Source of the DNA: Methanoregula sp.
GTDB lineage: Archaea; Halobacteriota; Methanomicrobia; Methanomicrobiales; Methanospirillaceae
Assembly: GCA_026394605.1 (NCBI GenBank)
Contig: JAPKXY010000051.1
Span: forward strand, 1-64,000
DNA: 64,000 bases
Reading direction: 5' to 3'
Part shown: in pieces, positions 51,303 through 60,040 of the stretch
Numbering within the stretch: position 1 is the stretch's first letter
Layout: every line of letters starts with the position of its first letter
Program-made: the position numbers and the translations under genes
Notes under the pieces: generated by a model
Told to the model about the DNA's origin: nothing
The model's input: only the letters and a program-made list of their open reading frames with translations
Database searches by the model: none

Positions 51303-52580
51303 TTAAAATTTGAAATACCGGTTCACGATCTTTATTGCGCAGTAATCGCCGCACATCGTGCACCCGTCCGTATCTGCCGGCATGCGTTCGTCACGGATCT
51401 GGCGTGCCCGAACCGGGTTCATGGCAACGGCAAACTGACGCTCCCAGTCAAGGTCACGGCGGGCATGGCCCATCTCGAGATCTGCCTCGCGGGTCTTTTT
51501 CAGTTTGATCATGTCGCCGACGTGTGCCGCGATGCGTGAGCTGATAACACCTTCATAGACTTCCTCAGGTGTCGGGAGCGCGAGATGTTCAGCCGGCGTC
51601 ACATAACAGATAAAATCCGCACCGCAGGATGAGGAGATTGCTGCACCAATAGCGGCAACCCGGTCATCATAGCCTGGTGCAATGTCTGTGACGATCGGTC
51701 CGAGCATGTAGAACGGTTTGTTGTTGGTGACGCGCTTCATCAGCGTGACATTTGCCGCGATCTCATCGATGGGAACATGCCCGGGACCCTCGACGATGAC
51801 CTGCACATTCTCTGCATGCGCCTTGTCCGCAAGCTCAGCATTGATGAGGAGTTCCTGTACTGCAGCCCTGTCAGTGGCATCATGTACTGCGCCTGCCCGC
51901 ATACCATTACCCATCGAGAGCGTAACCTCGTGCTCCTTCATGATCTCAACAAGGTAGTCAAACTCTGTGTAGAGCGGGTTCTCTTTCTCATTATGGAGCA
52001 TCCATGCCGTCATGAAGGCGCCACCCCGGGAAACAAGTCCCGCATGGCGTCCTTGGTTCCGGAGCCTTTTTACCGTTTCCCAGTTGATGCCGGTGTGGAT
52101 TGCCATGAAGTTAGTGCCAAGTTTCGCCTGCTCGGCGGTGATCCTGAAAAGGTCGTCCTCTTTCATGTGGACGACTGCGCCGTACTTATCCACCGCTTCG
52201 ATGAATGCCTGGTACAGTGGCACGCTGCCCACGGAAAGATTCGTGTTAGCTATCACCTGTCTGCGGATCTCTGCGAAGTCACCACCGGTTGAAAGTTCCA
52301 TCAGGGTATCAGCTCCCGCAAGCTCTGCCTGACGCGCTTTCTCGATCTCCATCTGGATATCCACAATATCAGTCGATGTCCCGATGGAGGCGTTTACCTT
52401 GGTGCGTAACCCTTCGCCAATCCCGCATATCCTGACGGTGCGGTATGGGGAGACAGGGATGACGATGTGCCCTTCAGCGATGCCGCGCCGGACAAAGTCT
52501 TCGGTGACCCCTTCCTGACGAGCGACGATCTTCATCTCATCGGTGACGATGCCACGTTTGGCATCAGCGACAATACTCAT
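51303..52580 (-). CDS. thiC: Phosphomethylpyrimidine synthase ThiC
   Basis: The 425-aa protein has the ThiC radical SAM core with the C-terminal cluster motif CTMCGDYC, and the conserved IEGPGHVPIDEI (as VEGPGHVP), MLGPIVTDIAPGYDD and CYVTPAEHLALP. It converts aminoimidazole ribotide to hydroxymethylpyrimidine phosphate for thiamine. The length is that of the archaeal short form. I saw no TPP riboswitch upstream. It is followed downstream, after about 100 bp, by the radical SAM activase gene on the same strand. Confidence 0.96.
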   Translation of the reverse strand: MSIVADAKRGIVTDEMKIVARQEGVTEDFVRRGIAEGHIVIPVSPYRTVRICGIGEGLRTKVNASIGTSTDIVDIQMEIEKARQAELAGADTLMELSTGGDFAEIRRQVIANTNLSVGSVPLYQAFIEAVDKYGAVVHMKEDDLFRITAEQAKLGTNFMAIHTGINWETVKRLRNQGRHAGLVSRGGAFMTAWMLHNEKENPLYTEFDYLVEIMKEHEVTLSMGNGMRAGAVHDATDRAAVQELLINAELADKAHAENVQVIVEGPGHVPIDEIAANVTLMKRVTNNKPFYMLGPIVTDIAPGYDDRVAAIGAAISSSCGADFICYVTPAEHLALPTPEEVYEGVISSRIAAHVGDMIKLKKTREADLEMGHARRDLDWERQFAVAMNPVRARQIRDERMPADTDGCTMCGDYCAIKIVNRYFKF

Positions 52581-52783
52581 ACCATATCCGTTGCCGTAAA
52601 AACAAGATAAAGGCTCGTTTTCTCGATTCTGGACTAAATTTTAGTTGTTTAATGGACAAGTAAAATTGATTTGGTTTAAGGAAGATTTTGTTGTGTTTCT
52701 GTACTAACCACCGTGTATTCCATAAATGCCATTCTATCATCTATGACTTTCGCCAATATCACAGGTGGATGACTCTCATAACA

Positions 52784-52791
52784 TTTATATG
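52784..52791 (+). promoter_or_regulatory. Putative TATA box for cdc48
   Basis: TTTATATG lies about 50 bp before the cdc48 ATG at 52841 in an AT-rich context (52784-52791). The predicted transcription start is near 52814. Confidence 0.5.
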
Positions 52792-52840
52792 CAATAGCAC
52801 GCTAACTTATGGTAAACCTTGAAGAAAGTGGTGTATTACG

Positions 52841-55228
52841 ATGACTGAAAAAGATTTCACAGAAGTTACGGTAAAGGAGGCAGCCCACGACGATGCAGGA
52901 CGCGGTATTGCGCGGGTGAGCATCGATGTGATGAAGAAGCTGGGACTTGTCTCCGGTGATGTAATTGAGATCCAGGGCAAGCGGAAAGCCGCTGCGATCA
53001 TCTGGCCAGGGTTCGCACAGGACACGGGCGGAGCCATCCTGCGGATCGATGGCAACATCCGAGGTAACGTCGGGACCGGTATCGATGAAAAGGTCCGGAT
53101 CCGGAAATCCGAAGCCGCGTACGCCACGAAAGTTGTCATCCAGCCGACCCAGCCGATCCGGCTTGTTGGGGGTGAGCAGTACCTCTCCCGGCTCCTGCGC
53201 GGGCGCTCGGTGATCGAGGGGCAGACCGTCCGGGTTGACGTGATCGGCAACTCAATCACGCTCGTGATTGCCAAGGTCGCACCCAAGGGTATCGCGATTG
53301 TCACGGACGACACGGAGATCGAGCTCAAGGAGGAGCCCTACAAACCGGAAGAGGGCAAGAAAGAGCTGTCTGATGTGCACTATGAGGACATCGGCGGGCT
53401 CGGGCGCGAGCTTCAGCTGGTCCGGGAGATGATCGAGCTCCCGCTGCGCCACCCGGAGATCTTCGAACGGCTCGGCATTTCGCCGCCCAAGGGGGTGCTG
53501 CTGTACGGGCCGCCGGGAACGGGAAAGACCCTAATTGCAAAGGCGGTCGCAAATGAGGTGGATGCACACTTCATTTCGCTCTCCGGCCCCGAGATCATGA
53601 GCAAGTACTACGGCGAGAGCGAGAAGGGGCTGCGCGAGAAATTCGAGGAGGCGGAGCAGAACGCGCCGGCGATTATCTTCATCGATGAGATCGATGCGAT
53701 CGCCCCCAAGCGTGCCGAAGTGCAGGGTGAGGTGGAGCGGCGCGTGGTTGCCCAGCTCCTCGCGCTCATGGACGGGCTTAAGAGCCGCGGTCAGGTAATC
53801 GTAATCGCGGCGACCAACCTTCCCGACTTCATCGACCCGGCGCTCCGGCGCGGCGGCCGGTTCGACCGGGAGATCGAGATCGGCATCCCGGACAAGAAGG
53901 GACGGCTGGAGATCTTCCAAGTCCACACCCGCGGCGTGCCGCTTGCAGAGGATGTAAAAGTCGAGCAGTACGCCAACTCCACCCACGGGTTTGTCGGCGC
54001 CGACATCTCGCTGCTGGTCAAGGAGGCAGCGATGCATGCACTGCGCAAGGTGATCCCGCAGATCAAGATCGATGAAGATATTCCCAACGAGGTCCTCGAT
54101 GCCCTCAAGGTCAACAAGGACGACTTCGATGAGGCAAGAAAACATGTCGAACCATCCGCAATGCGCGAGGTTCTGGTCGAGGTGCCTGACGTTACCTGGA
54201 AGCAGGTTGGCGGGCTCGAGGAGGTCAAGCAGGAACTGGGCGAAGCTGTTGAGTGGCCGCTGAAGTACCCTGAAGTGTTTTCCCAGCTCCAGACAAAGCC
54301 ACCCAAAGGCATCCTGCTCTTCGGTCCGCCGGGCACGGGCAAGACACTGCTTGCGAAGGCGGTCGCAAACGAGAGCGAATGCAACTTCATTGCGGTAAAG
54401 GGCCCGGAACTCCTTTCCAAGTGGGTGGGGGAATCAGAGAAAGGGGTGCGTGAGATCTTCCGCAAGGCGCGGCAGGCGTCACCTTCCATCATCTTCTTTG
54501 ATGAAGTCGATGCGCTCGTCCCGAAACGGGGGACGTACATGGGTTCGTCGCATGTCACCGAAAGTGTCGTCTCCCAGATCCTCACCGAGCTGGATGGTAT
54601 GGAGGAGCTCAAAAACGTCACCGTGCTCGCAGCGACCAACCGCCCGGATATGCTGGATGAGGCACTGCTTCGCCCCGGGCGACTCGAGCGACATATTTAC
54701 GTGCCTGCACCGGACGAGGAGAGCCGAAAAAAGATCTTCGATGTATATATCGGGGGGGCAGGCGCGATACTCGCGAAGGATGTCGAAGTCGGTGAGCTCG
54801 TGAAGCATACCGAAGGCTATGTCGGCGCAGATATCGAGGCACTTGTCCGTGAAGCGAAAATGGGTGCGATACGCGAGTTCATCCTCGCCATGGCAGACAA
54901 GAGCGAGCAGGAGCGGACCGATGCGATCAAGAATGTGATGATCACGAAAAAGCACTTTGAGGCTGCGATGGGCAAGGTCAGGGGATCGCTCGACCGCGAT
55001 GCGATTGAGAAGTCTGAGCGGCAGGCTTGGGAGATGCTCTACAACCAGGAGCAGCGTACCATGCTGGAACATGCTGCATCCACCCTCAGGCGTGCCGGGC
55101 TGATGAGCGGGAAGGTTGATTTTGCAGCAATTGATGAACTGCGCAGGCAGACGTTCCTGCGCAGGAAAGATTTTGCCGCAATCAAAAAGCAGACCGAAGT
55201 ACTGGAAGCAATGATGGAGAAAAAGTAA
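52841..55228 (+). CDS. CDC48/VAT AAA+ ATPase
   Basis: The 795-aa protein has the N-terminal VAT-type double-psi barrel domain (about 1-180), then two AAA domains with Walker A GPPGTGKT at 223-230 and 495-502, Walker B ([24 protein letters not shown]) and the arginine-finger segments. It forms the hexameric unfoldase that hands substrates to the proteasome. A C-terminal helix follows. The Hsp20 gene starts 20 bp downstream and probably shares the transcript, giving a small protein quality-control operon. Confidence 0.97.
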   Translation: MTEKDFTEVTVKEAAHDDAGRGIARVSIDVMKKLGLVSGDVIEIQGKRKAAAIIWPGFAQDTGGAILRIDGNIRGNVGTGIDEKVRIRKSEAAYATKVVIQPTQPIRLVGGEQYLSRLLRGRSVIEGQTVRVDVIGNSITLVIAKVAPKGIAIVTDDTEIELKEEPYKPEEGKKELSDVHYEDIGGLGRELQLVREMIELPLRHPEIFERLGISPPKGVLLYGPPGTGKTLIAKAVANEVDAHFISLSGPEIMSKYYGESEKGLREKFEEAEQNAPAIIFIDEIDAIAPKRAEVQGEVERRVVAQLLALMDGLKSRGQVIVIAATNLPDFIDPALRRGGRFDREIEIGIPDKKGRLEIFQVHTRGVPLAEDVKVEQYANSTHGFVGADISLLVKEAAMHALRKVIPQIKIDEDIPNEVLDALKVNKDDFDEARKHVEPSAMREVLVEVPDVTWKQVGGLEEVKQELGEAVEWPLKYPEVFSQLQTKPPKGILLFGPPGTGKTLLAKAVANESECNFIAVKGPELLSKWVGESEKGVREIFRKARQASPSIIFFDEVDALVPKRGTYMGSSHVTESVVSQILTELDGMEELKNVTVLAATNRPDMLDEALLRPGRLERHIYVPAPDEESRKKIFDVYIGGAGAILAKDVEVGELVKHTEGYVGADIEALVREAKMGAIREFILAMADKSEQERTDAIKNVMITKKHFEAAMGKVRGSLDRDAIEKSERQAWEMLYNQEQRTMLEHAASTLRRAGLMSGKVDFAAIDELRRQTFLRRKDFAAIKKQTEVLEAMMEKK

Positions 55229-55248
55229 CATTGGGGAGATGAAGAACC

Positions 55249-55707
55249 ATGAAAGAAGATCCACAGGACGTATTCGGGCAGATGGATGCGATATTTGCGC
55301 ACATGGTCGCTGAGATGACACGGGGGATGGTTTCTGGCATGCCGCCCCATGCAGTCGGGTACCGGATCGTCATAAGGGGCAATGGAGCGATGCCGGACGG
55401 GGCACCATTTGAATCCGTTATCAGCGCCCGCGATCAGCAAGGGCCGGCACCCGAAGTGCATCGGATCGGTCATGAGGTGAAGGTAGTTGCAGAGTTGCCC
55501 GGTGCAGTAAAAGAGAGTATCCGGCTCAATGTGCAGGGCAGTACACTCACCATTGAAGCGGATGGGAGAGACCGGCACTACCAGACAGTTGCGGAGTTGC
55601 CACCTGTCGATGCGGATTCGATGCAGACGTCGTTTAAGAACGGGGTGCTTGAAGTAACGTTCAAAGCACGACTGGACGTCGGTGCAGAAAGGCCTGGCAG
55701 GAGCTGA
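55249..55707 (+). CDS. Hsp20-like small heat-shock protein
   Basis: The 152-aa protein has an N-terminal Met/Gly-rich region (MDAIFAHMVAEMTRGMVSGMPP) and a C-terminal alpha-crystallin-like beta sandwich with VKVVAELPGAVKESIRL, STLTIEADGR and FKNGVLEVTF. Such proteins hold unfolding substrates; coupling to the CDC48 unfoldase upstream fits this. GGGGAGATGA lies before the ATG. The core is close to the Hsp20/ArsA-like group; the usual C-terminal IXI motif is not seen. Confidence 0.85.
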   Translation: MKEDPQDVFGQMDAIFAHMVAEMTRGMVSGMPPHAVGYRIVIRGNGAMPDGAPFESVISARDQQGPAPEVHRIGHEVKVVAELPGAVKESIRLNVQGSTLTIEADGRDRHYQTVAELPPVDADSMQTSFKNGVLEVTFKARLDVGAERPGRS

Positions 55708-55778
55708 AAAATCCCTTGTTTTTCCCTATCATTACCTATTTTATACTGCCAGCAATACCTATTATAGAGTGATTTTTC

Positions 55779-56876
55779 ATGCCAAAGACTACCGTTTCCG
55801 TCATTAAAGCGGATGTGGGAAGTTTTCCCGGACACTCCCGCACCCACCCCAAGCTCCTTGAGAAAGCCGCACAGATGCTCAAGGCTCAGGAGGGCAAGCT
55901 GCTGATCGATTCGTTCGTCACCCACTGCGGCGACGACCTCGAGTTGATCATGACGCACACGCATGGCGTGGACAATGAGAAGGTGCACAAACTTGCTTGG
56001 GACGTCTTTACCGAATGTGCCGCGATCGCAAAGAGCCTCAAACTCTACGGAGCAGGGCAGGACCTGCTCTCCGATGCGTTCAGCGGAAACGTCAAGGGGA
56101 TGGGACCTGGCGTTGCCGAGATGGAGTTCGAAGAGCGGGGAAGCGATCCTGTCCTCGTTTTTATGGCGGATAAGACCGAGCCGGGCGCGTGGAACTTTTA
56201 CCTCTACAAGATCTTCGCTGACCCGTTCAATACCCCTGGACTTGTGATTGATCCCTCAATGCACAAGGGTTTCGTCTTTGAGGTGCATGACCTGATCGAG
56301 AAGCGTAAAATCATGTTCAGGACGCCGGAGGAGAGTTACAGCCTGCTTGCCTACATCGGTGCTCCGTCCCGGTATGTGATTAAGCATGTCTTTAAAAAAG
56401 ACGGTACGATCGGCGCCTCCACCAGTACCCAGCGCCTCAATATGATGGCAGGAAGGTATGTAGGGAAGGACGACCCGGTGATGATCGTCCGTTCCCAGAG
56501 CGGTTTCCCGGCAGTCGGGGAGGTGATCGACCCGTTCTGTATACCCGTGCTTGTCGCAGGCTGGATGCGGGGTTCACATCACGGACCGTTTATGCCTGTG
56601 GGGTTGCCTGATGCCAACTGCACACGTTTCGACGGACCGCCCCGCGTGATCTGCTTCGGGTTCCAGATCTGCAACGGCAAGCTGATCGGTCCGGCTGACA
56701 TGTTCGATGACCCTGCTTTTGACCGTGTTCGGGCACGCTGCAACGAGCTTGCCGATGTGATCCGGGCGCAGGGCCCCTTCGAGCCGCACCGCCTATCGCT
56801 CGACGAGATGGAGTACACTACGTTGCCTGCAGTAGAAAAAGAACTGGCAAAGCGGTGGGAACCTCTCATCGAATAA
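55779..56876 (+). CDS. fbp: Bifunctional fructose-1,6-bisphosphate aldolase/phosphatase
   Basis: The 365-aa protein is the archaeal class V FBPase: TTVSVIKADVGSFPGHSRTHP at the N-terminus supplies the metal and substrate residues, followed by THCGDDLELIMTHTHG and GMGPGVAEMEFEERGSDP. The enzyme performs aldol condensation of triose phosphates and the dephosphorylation to fructose 6-phosphate, the committed gluconeogenic step of autotrophic archaea. It is monocistronic, with strong T runs downstream. Confidence 0.97.
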   Translation: MPKTTVSVIKADVGSFPGHSRTHPKLLEKAAQMLKAQEGKLLIDSFVTHCGDDLELIMTHTHGVDNEKVHKLAWDVFTECAAIAKSLKLYGAGQDLLSDAFSGNVKGMGPGVAEMEFEERGSDPVLVFMADKTEPGAWNFYLYKIFADPFNTPGLVIDPSMHKGFVFEVHDLIEKRKIMFRTPEESYSLLAYIGAPSRYVIKHVFKKDGTIGASTSTQRLNMMAGRYVGKDDPVMIVRSQSGFPAVGEVIDPFCIPVLVAGWMRGSHHGPFMPVGLPDANCTRFDGPPRVICFGFQICNGKLIGPADMFDDPAFDRVRARCNELADVIRAQGPFEPHRLSLDEMEYTTLPAVEKELAKRWEPLIE

Positions 56877-56894
56877 TTTTTTTTAAATTTTTTT
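56877..56894 (+). terminator. Oligo-T terminator after fbp
   Basis: Eight Ts at 56877-56884 and seven at 56888-56894 follow the stop codon, a typical archaeal double T-run terminator. Confidence 0.6.
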
Positions 56895-56974
56895 ACTTGT
56901 GGGGATGATCACCGCTGTTACGGTCGTTGCACATGTTAATTTGACATCATGCACCGTTTGTATCGACAGGCAAA

Positions 56975-56982
56975 CTTTAAAT
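56975..56982 (+). promoter_or_regulatory. Putative TATA box for the LSm gene
   Basis: CTTTAAAT lies about 26-33 bases before the ATG at 57008, predicting a transcription start only a few bases upstream of the start codon. Confidence 0.5.
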
Positions 56983-57007
56983 TAGCTGGCTGACCAATTT
57001 AGGGCAG

Positions 57008-57244
57008 ATGGTTAACGGAATTGTTTTGCCGATAAAAAAGGTCTTTGCTCTCGTGGACTCAAAGATTACCGTTGAAATCAAGGACGAGGGGCGCAAGCTG
57101 CAGGGCCGTCTTGTTGCCGTGGACGAATATTTAAACATCCACATGGACGAGACCATCGAATTTATTGACAACCAGCGGGGCAGGAGTCTCGGGACAGTTG
57201 TAATCCGGGGTAATAATATTTTAACAATCGCCCCGCTCATCTGA
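57008..57244 (+). CDS. LSm/Sm-like RNA-binding protein
   Basis: The 78-aa protein has the Sm1 motif (KITVEIKDEGRKLQGRLVAVDEYLNIHM) and the Sm2 motif ending VVIRGNNILTI. Archaeal Lsm proteins form rings that bind U-rich RNA. The TATA box spacing suggests a leaderless or nearly leaderless mRNA. It is followed at once by a winged-helix gene whose Shine-Dalgarno sequence GAGGTGA overlaps this stop, so the pair is co-transcribed. Confidence 0.93.
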   Translation: MVNGIVLPIKKVFALVDSKITVEIKDEGRKLQGRLVAVDEYLNIHMDETIEFIDNQRGRSLGTVVIRGNNILTIAPLI

Positions 57245-57251
57245 GGTGACC

Positions 57252-57596
57252 ATGGCAGACCCTGAAGAAGAGGGACTGAAACTGATCCAGTCAAGACCGG
57301 AGGGTTTTCTTCAGAGCGAGCTCTGGAAGGAGCTGGGTGTTGACAGCCGAAAATGTTCACGGATTGTAAAGAAGCTTGAAGAGAACGGGCTTATCAACAG
57401 GATTGAGTACAGGAAAGACGGCGTAAAAACCTACCTTTTACGCGCCAGACGACAGCCGGTCAATCCCGGAGATCTGCTCGCAGGCGACGAACTCATCCCC
57501 TGCATCGGGTGCGACCTTGAGTGCTTGGTCAAAGAATGCCACCCGCTCATGGACTGGATGTACCAGCTTGCCATCGTTCAGCAAGCTGGTGAATGA
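57252..57596 (+). CDS. Winged-helix transcriptional regulator with a C-terminal Cys cluster
   Basis: The 114-aa protein has an MarR/Lrp-like winged helix (GFLQSELWKELGVDSRKCSRIVKKLEENGLINRI) followed by a wing (KTYLLRA). The C-terminal CIGCDLECLVKEC (CxxCxxxCxxxxC) is a possible zinc or iron-sulfur site. The ATG at 57252 follows GAGGTGACC. It lies 7 bp after the LSm gene. A redox- or metal-sensing role is inferred from the Cys cluster only. Confidence 0.78.
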   Translation: MADPEEEGLKLIQSRPEGFLQSELWKELGVDSRKCSRIVKKLEENGLINRIEYRKDGVKTYLLRARRQPVNPGDLLAGDELIPCIGCDLECLVKECHPLMDWMYQLAIVQQAGE

Positions 57597-57684
57597 GTGG
57601 GGCAACTCTTATAAAAATTTTAATTATCATAAAGATTTCACTTGGACAATCACCGCAGGTATCATTATTCAGAGGACGTCATTA

Positions 57685-58197
57685 ATGGACAATAAAATTT
57701 TTTTACTCATCACCCAGGCGCTCCCCCTTATTGTTCCCATGAATATTTATGTGATTGGCGACTGGCTGGGTACGGGCATCCAGTGGGCGCTCTTTCGGTA
57801 CCAGCAGACATATTTAGGTACCAGCCTGATCCCCGTGTCAAACGATTTCAGGTATGTGCTTGATGGCATCATGGGCGGGCGTAGCGGGGTTTCAGTATTG
57901 ATATGGTGCGCAGGCGCGGTTGTGCTTGTTACCGCATTGTTACTTTTAACCTATGCACTGTCTTTGGAATCCGATCCGAGATGGGGTACATATCCCCCTC
58001 TTCTTTCGATCCTTGGGGGTATCCTGTTTATTATCAGTTGTATTGTGCAATATGGAGTTCTCCTCCACAGCCAGGCAGGGTTCTCGATACCGATCGGTAT
58101 GCCCATTGTCATTATTCTCGGTTGGTATCTCTACCGGCAAAACGATAAAAAAGAAGGAGCATTATCGGATATGGAAAAACCCAGGGATGGGGAATAA
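57685..58197 (+). CDS. Small integral membrane protein of unknown function
   Basis: The 170-aa protein is predicted to span the membrane about four times: FLLITQALPLIVPMNIYVIG, SVLIWCAGAVVLVTALLLLTYAL, LLSILGGILFIISCIVQYGVLL and IPIGMPIVIILGWYLY. A charged tail (RQNDKKEGALSDME) follows. AGAGG lies about nine bases before ATG 57685, preferred over the longer frame from 57517, which overlaps the winged-helix gene. No family was recognised. It precedes the cyclase gene by 135 bp; a functional link is speculative. Confidence 0.55.
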   Translation: MDNKIFLLITQALPLIVPMNIYVIGDWLGTGIQWALFRYQQTYLGTSLIPVSNDFRYVLDGIMGGRSGVSVLIWCAGAVVLVTALLLLTYALSLESDPRWGTYPPLLSILGGILFIISCIVQYGVLLHSQAGFSIPIGMPIVIILGWYLYRQNDKKEGALSDMEKPRDGE

Positions 58198-58332
58198 CAA
58201 ACGATTATACTGATCTTTTCTATCCTTCATATTTGCCTGTGAGAGGCATCAGCACATGCTCAACAACTATTTATTGCACCAGCCTCCACCTCATATGAGT
58301 AGTGTACCGTCGGTTATTTGCGGAGAATCCTG

Positions 58333-60015
58333 ATGATCGCTGTTTTGTTTGTGGATGACACCTCCGAGCTGATGGCGCTTGCCCGGACAGTGCTTGAAAA
58401 ATCCGGTGAGATCCGGCTCGATATTGCCCGTTCCACAAAACAGGCGCTTGAAAAGGTCAAGAACCGGACTTATGACGTGATCGTTTGCTTTGAACAGGTG
58501 CCGGATGTCAATGGGATAGAGTTTGTCTCCGATATGAACGGGATTGAGTTTCTCAAATATATCAAATCGCAGGGCAACTCAACACCGTTTATCGTCATCT
58601 CACGAAGAAGCCAAAACAAGGTGGTCATCGCCGAGGTTTTCAACGGCACAGAATTCCCGCTCCCGAAAACCGGGGACTCACGGTCACAACTGACAGACCT
58701 TGTCATGATGGTCAAGCAGTCCATGTTGCGACGGAAGGCAGAGCGGGAGATCAAAGCGCAGAATGACCAGCTCACCGCTATTCTCTCCGCCACCCCGCTT
58801 GGCATCTTCCAGATGCGCAACCATGTGCTCGAGTGGGTGAACCACCCTTTTGCCGTCATGCTCGGTTATGATGACAACCAGCTTGCAGGGAAAGAGATCA
58901 GGATACTCTTCCGGAACCCTGAAGAGTACGAGCAGGTTCTTCGCGACCTTCAGATGAAGCGGGATGCACGTGGCACCGAACTGGCAGAGTGTGATCTTGT
59001 GCGCACGGATAAGATTCTGGTTCCCTGCCAGATCCAGGCGCAGGTACTTGACACCCGCGATGTGGCAAAAGGTGGGACATTCGTCGTGACCAATATTACG
59101 GAACGAAAACGGCTTGCTGATGCCCTCAAAGAGAGCGAGGCCAAGTACCGTGAGATGATGCAGAACACCCAGAGCATCATTATCCGCATTGACACGCAGG
59201 GAGCAATCACGTTCTTTAATACCTATGCACTTTCATTTTTTGATTTCACCGCCGAAGAAGTGATTGGTAAGAATGTGGTGGGTACCATCATCCCCTCAAA
59301 AACCCGCGCCGGTCATGATCTCTCGATGATGGCAAATGATCTCGGGTTCAATGCAGAAGGATATGCGATTAACGTGATGGAGAATGCCCGGAGGAGCGGA
59401 GATCGCGTCTGGATCGCCTGGATAAACAAGGCGATCCGCGATGAACAGGGCCACATCATCGAGATCCTCTGCATCGGTAATGATATTACTGATCGCCATC
59501 GGGTGAGCGGGGAAGTCAGGATCAGCACCGATACCTGGAAGGACCAGGTTGTAGCTGACACCGATGTGCGGGAGAATGTGTTTGATTCGGTCTTCCATAT
59601 CTGTACTGAGATATCAATAGAGGGCAGGGAGGGAAAATCTGTCGGAACGACGTTTTTGATCGGCGATGCAATGAATGTCCTCTCCAAATCCCGCCAGATC
59701 ATGTTAAACGCCTTTGAGGGGCACCAACCGGAATTGAGGATGGTAACCAACCCTGACTTAAAGGAGAACATCAAGGAATTTGCACAACTTGACGGCGCCT
59801 TTATTGTCACCGGTGATGGCTTCATCGAAGCATCGGGCAGGTATATCACCGTGGACACGAGCTGTGTAAACCTGCCGAAGGGGATGGGCACCCGGCACAA
59901 TTCTGTTGCCGCGATCACCGATGTGACAAAAGCGGTCGGTATCGTGGTATCACAGAGCGGTGGCGGGATCACAATTTTCAAGAATGGTCAGATATTAAAA
60001 AAGATCAGCCTCTGA
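58333..60015 (+). CDS. Receiver-PAS-PAS-diadenylate cyclase (c-di-AMP synthase) fusion
   Basis: The 560-aa protein has a receiver domain (1-130), two PAS domains (about 141-258 and 268-388) and a C-terminal diadenylate cyclase domain (about 410-545). The DAC domain is marked by GREGKSVGTTFLIGD, DGA (487-489) and GTRHNS (519-524). It should join two ATP molecules to c-di-AMP. The receiver keeps the D8-D9 acidic pair and Lys112, but the phosphoacceptor Asp is replaced (VCFEQVP, Phe53), so it is probably not phosphorylated. The PAS domains suggest control by a small signal. GGAG lies before ATG 58333, preferred over TTG 58318. Confidence 0.88.
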   Translation: MIAVLFVDDTSELMALARTVLEKSGEIRLDIARSTKQALEKVKNRTYDVIVCFEQVPDVNGIEFVSDMNGIEFLKYIKSQGNSTPFIVISRRSQNKVVIAEVFNGTEFPLPKTGDSRSQLTDLVMMVKQSMLRRKAEREIKAQNDQLTAILSATPLGIFQMRNHVLEWVNHPFAVMLGYDDNQLAGKEIRILFRNPEEYEQVLRDLQMKRDARGTELAECDLVRTDKILVPCQIQAQVLDTRDVAKGGTFVVTNITERKRLADALKESEAKYREMMQNTQSIIIRIDTQGAITFFNTYALSFFDFTAEEVIGKNVVGTIIPSKTRAGHDLSMMANDLGFNAEGYAINVMENARRSGDRVWIAWINKAIRDEQGHIIEILCIGNDITDRHRVSGEVRISTDTWKDQVVADTDVRENVFDSVFHICTEISIEGREGKSVGTTFLIGDAMNVLSKSRQIMLNAFEGHQPELRMVTNPDLKENIKEFAQLDGAFIVTGDGFIEASGRYITVDTSCVNLPKGMGTRHNSVAAITDVTKAVGIVVSQSGGGITIFKNGQILKKISL

Positions 60016-60040
60016 GTAAATAACCAGACATTATCGTTTC

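Noticed and set aside
52581-52840. TPP riboswitch upstream of thiC
   Set aside because: No thi-box-like conserved segments were found before the thiC start; this spacer instead holds the cdc48 promoter.
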